NCBI GenBank assembly: GCA_001819435.1
Contig: MHMT01000030.1
Span: forward strand, 1-36,107
Direction: 5' to 3'
From: Candidatus Portnoybacteria bacterium RBG_13_40_8
Lineage (GTDB): Bacteria > Patescibacteriota > Minisyncoccia > RBG-13-40-8-A
Length of the DNA: 36,107 bases
Shown: one piece after another, positions 34,289-36,107 of the stretch
Layout of the letters: each line of letters opens with the position of its first letter
Position numbering within the stretch: position 1 is the stretch's first letter
Notes under the pieces: model-generated
Database searches by the model: none
What the model was told of the DNA's origin: nothing
What the model saw: only the letters and a program-made list of their open reading frames with translations
Program-made: the position numbers and the translations under genes

Positions 34289-34371
34289 GGATTATTTTTA
34301 GTAGCTGGGGTGGAACTTTCTTACTATGATTTACAATTTTCTCTTTTCCAATCCAATTTAACGCAGGTACA

Positions 34372-35031
34372 TTATATAAATTTTGCTATTCTTTTCAGCT
34401 TCAAGGTGATAGTTGAATTATAAATAGGCTCCAACTTGAAACTAATGGCATCCAATCGCACCTTCCAAACTGGCCCAATTCCCATAACAACGACATTAGA
34501 CGGTTGACTAATTTGGGCAACAGGATAAGTTGAGCCATCTAGCGTAACTTGTGGTTGATTTTTGATTTGCACTTCGAGAAGTTTTTTATTCCTTTCTATT
34601 TCGTCATCTAGGGTAATCTTTGATATTTCTTTTATTAAACCATCTAAATATTCACCCGTTGAATATAAATCACTAATTTTATCCAGTTCATCATTGTCTA
34701 GATCTCCGACAAAAAGATGAATATTTTTGTTCCAACTATTCGTGGCGATTATCTTTTTAGCGAATTGATAACCACCACTTTGCTTATAATCGGAAATGAT
34801 ATCTTCCGCTCGTCTAATTTCTTGTAAAATTATCTTGGCCGCATCTCTTTTGGTGTCTATTTTCTGTCGAATATATAAATAAACAACCAAAACTCCCACC
34901 AAAAAAGTAATGAAAGCCATTAAAACGCTAGACTTGGTTTCTGCCGGAAAAAGAAAATAAGAAACCGCAATACCAAGAAGAAATATAAAAATTATAATAA
35001 TTAAAGGATAATAATTTTTAATTGTTTTCAT
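34372..35031 (-). CDS. Membrane protein paired with the SDH-type protease
   Basis: A 219-aa protein with two N-terminal transmembrane helices (LIIIIFIFLLGIAVSYFLF and VLMAFITFLVGVLVVYLYI), then a long helical/soluble cytosolic part (QKIDTKRDAAKIILQEIRRAEDII...) and a C-terminal beta-rich part. It resembles no family I can name. It starts 9 nt after the serine-protease gene, so the two are probably co-transcribed and may act together at the membrane. Confidence 0.75.
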   Translation of the reverse strand: MKTIKNYYPLIIIIFIFLLGIAVSYFLFPAETKSSVLMAFITFLVGVLVVYLYIRQKIDTKRDAAKIILQEIRRAEDIISDYKQSGGYQFAKKIIATNSWNKNIHLFVGDLDNDELDKISDLYSTGEYLDGLIKEISKITLDDEIERNKKLLEVQIKNQPQVTLDGSTYPVAQISQPSNVVVMGIGPVWKVRLDAISFKLEPIYNSTITLKLKRIAKFI

Positions 35032-35040
35032 GGTATTGTT

Positions 35041-36066
35041 TTACTTCCACCCCTGGCTTATAATTCTAAATACCACCTGCTCTTGTGGCACTTGGATCGG
35101 ACCCTGGGGGGTTTGTTGAACAATGTTAGTTTGTTGTTTCTTATAATCAATCGTCAATTCAAAGCGATTTGACATATCGCGGCTTTCGATAAAAGCGATT
35201 TTGTAGTCCTTTTTATTTTGAACAGCATTCTGTCCTAATTCATTCTCCGGGTTCCACAAAATGCCAAGTTCCATTTCTTTTACGTATTCCTCATATAAAT
35301 CAGTCATTGCCTTGGCTAAATTTTCATCGGCGAAAATAACGGTTTTAACGCCCAGATCTTCTTTTGCTTCTTTTCTGCCAATAAAATATTGGTGAGAATA
35401 AAGTTTTTCTGTGAAATAATCAACTATTTTTTCGATTTCTTCATCCTTCATCGGCGATTTATGACTTTTTAAAAGTCGTTTGGCTAAAATCCTAATCAAA
35501 TTATGAGTTCGATTAACGTTTCCAAGCGCTAAAGGATGAATTTGAGGATTTGCTTCCACAAATTTCATAAAAATCTTTGCCAGCTCTGCATCGTCTTTAA
35601 TGCCAAACTTATCTTTCGCCAAATCGCGATAAGCCATTAAATCTTCGGTTGAAATAGGAATTCTATTTTGGGGATTTTTAGGGTCTTGTGGGTTAAAAAT
35701 ATTGGCAGTAGAGGGGTCAATCGGTGAAAGTTCCGATAAATCGCTCATTACGATTTCGTCTGCGCCTAAGGCAATCATTGTTGCCGCACTGTGCGACTTA
35801 TACGGAATTAAAACCGAAAACTTGTCGCAATATTCGCGAATCATTGAAACCAAGCGCCACGGTACCATGGTGTCGCCACCGCTACTATATAAAAACAAAT
35901 CGATATTCTCCGTTTTGCCGATGCTTCGCAATTGTTTACTTATAATAGGGATTATATCCATAGCAATTCGCGCATTTACCGGTCCTTGCCTGTCGCTGGT
36001 TAAATACGTAATAACCCGTGATTTTCTCAGGTCTTCTATTTGTTTTATAAGTTGTTTTGTATCCAT
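35041..36066 (-). CDS. ClpP-fold serine protease of the SDH_sah family
   Basis: A 341-aa protein of the serine dehydrogenase proteinase group (SDH_sah, ClpP/crotonase fold). The oxyanion loop is LFLYSSGGDTM and the nucleophile region is KSHSAATMIALGADEIVMSDLSELSPIDP. A long C-terminal part follows with a second alpha/beta region (EAKEDLGVKTVIF). The ORF track starts at 36102; the ATG at 36066 (MDTKQLIKQIEDLRKSR) is the first residue of the conserved region. Known family members are membrane-associated or cytosolic proteases of unclear target. It lies in a unit with the membrane protein downstream. Confidence 0.85.
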   Translation of the reverse strand: MDTKQLIKQIEDLRKSRVITYLTSDRQGPVNARIAMDIIPIISKQLRSIGKTENIDLFLYSSGGDTMVPWRLVSMIREYCDKFSVLIPYKSHSAATMIALGADEIVMSDLSELSPIDPSTANIFNPQDPKNPQNRIPISTEDLMAYRDLAKDKFGIKDDAELAKIFMKFVEANPQIHPLALGNVNRTHNLIRILAKRLLKSHKSPMKDEEIEKIVDYFTEKLYSHQYFIGRKEAKEDLGVKTVIFADENLAKAMTDLYEEYVKEMELGILWNPENELGQNAVQNKKDYKIAFIESRDMSNRFELTIDYKKQQTNIVQQTPQGPIQVPQEQVVFRIISQGWK

Positions 36067-36107
36067 ATTTGTTATTATTGCTGAATTATTGAAAATAATC
36101 AAGCTTC

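Overview
The window looks like a compact, AT-rich chromosome segment from a Candidate Phyla Radiation (Patescibacteria) bacterium, probably of the Parcubacteria type. The reasons are tightly packed and overlapping genes, reduced housekeeping enzymes (ThrRS without its TGS domain, PheT without its EMAP/OB tRNA-binding domain, MiaB fused to MiaA) and many short membrane proteins without recognisable families. This is inferred from gene content only; there is no rRNA gene in the window to confirm it.

Layout. 1-4315 (+): the 3' end of dnaE, then thrS and a miaB-miaA fusion in one coupled operon. 4312-5184 (+): a separate transcription unit with its own promoter and terminator, encoding a membrane protein with a duplicated glycine-rich segment. 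5235-14624 (-): a small membrane protein, a structured repeat, pheS, a hypothetical gene, pheT and gyrB; then secE-nusG-rplK and a dCMP deaminase ending at a terminator; then gatB and a small charged protein. 14670-16128 (-): a TPR-like protein, a GIY-YIG protein, twin hairpins and three tRNAs (Asp, elongator Met, initiator Met). 16169-23429 (-): an eight-gene block (NlpC/P60-like, glycoside hydrolase, ROK kinase, DsbA-like, ligA, gatC, gatA, membrane protein). 23452-24643 (-): a strongly signalled 64-aa gene, an inverted repeat and a membrane-anchored protein. 24642-26278: the second copy of the structured repeat, then a plus-strand gene combining a J-like domain with an S41 protease fold. 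26293-32168 (-): a zinc-ribbon protein, CAP/TsaC/GerMN, small membrane proteins, an ATP-cone protein, a Cys-rich anchored protein, AlkD-like, YggU and PP2C-like proteins. 32263-32448 (+): a probable noncoding RNA. 32578-36066 (-): a multi-zinc-ribbon protein, a SIR2-domain protein, a membrane protein and a ClpP-fold serine protease of the SDH family; this end may be defence related.

How the genes work together. Most of the left half serves translation (ThrRS, PheRS, GatCAB, L11, three tRNAs, tRNA A37 modification by MiaA/MiaB, and t6A by TsaC) and replication/transcription (DnaE, GyrB, LigA, NusG). The right half is richer in envelope and accessory proteins.

The strongest unexplained signals are: (1) a ~140-bp element present twice, each copy ending on the start codon of a minus-strand gene, with substitutions that preserve pairing if read as minus-strand RNA; (2) the MiaB-MiaA fusion lacking the TRAM domain, with a double-hairpin insert inside MiaA; (3) a promoter-to-terminator noncoding RNA made of short hairpins; (4) a J-like/S41 protein in which both active sites look degenerate; (5) an initiator tRNA with unusual D- and T-loops; (6) several genes whose -10 box lies only 6-7 nt before the start codon, suggesting leaderless mRNAs.
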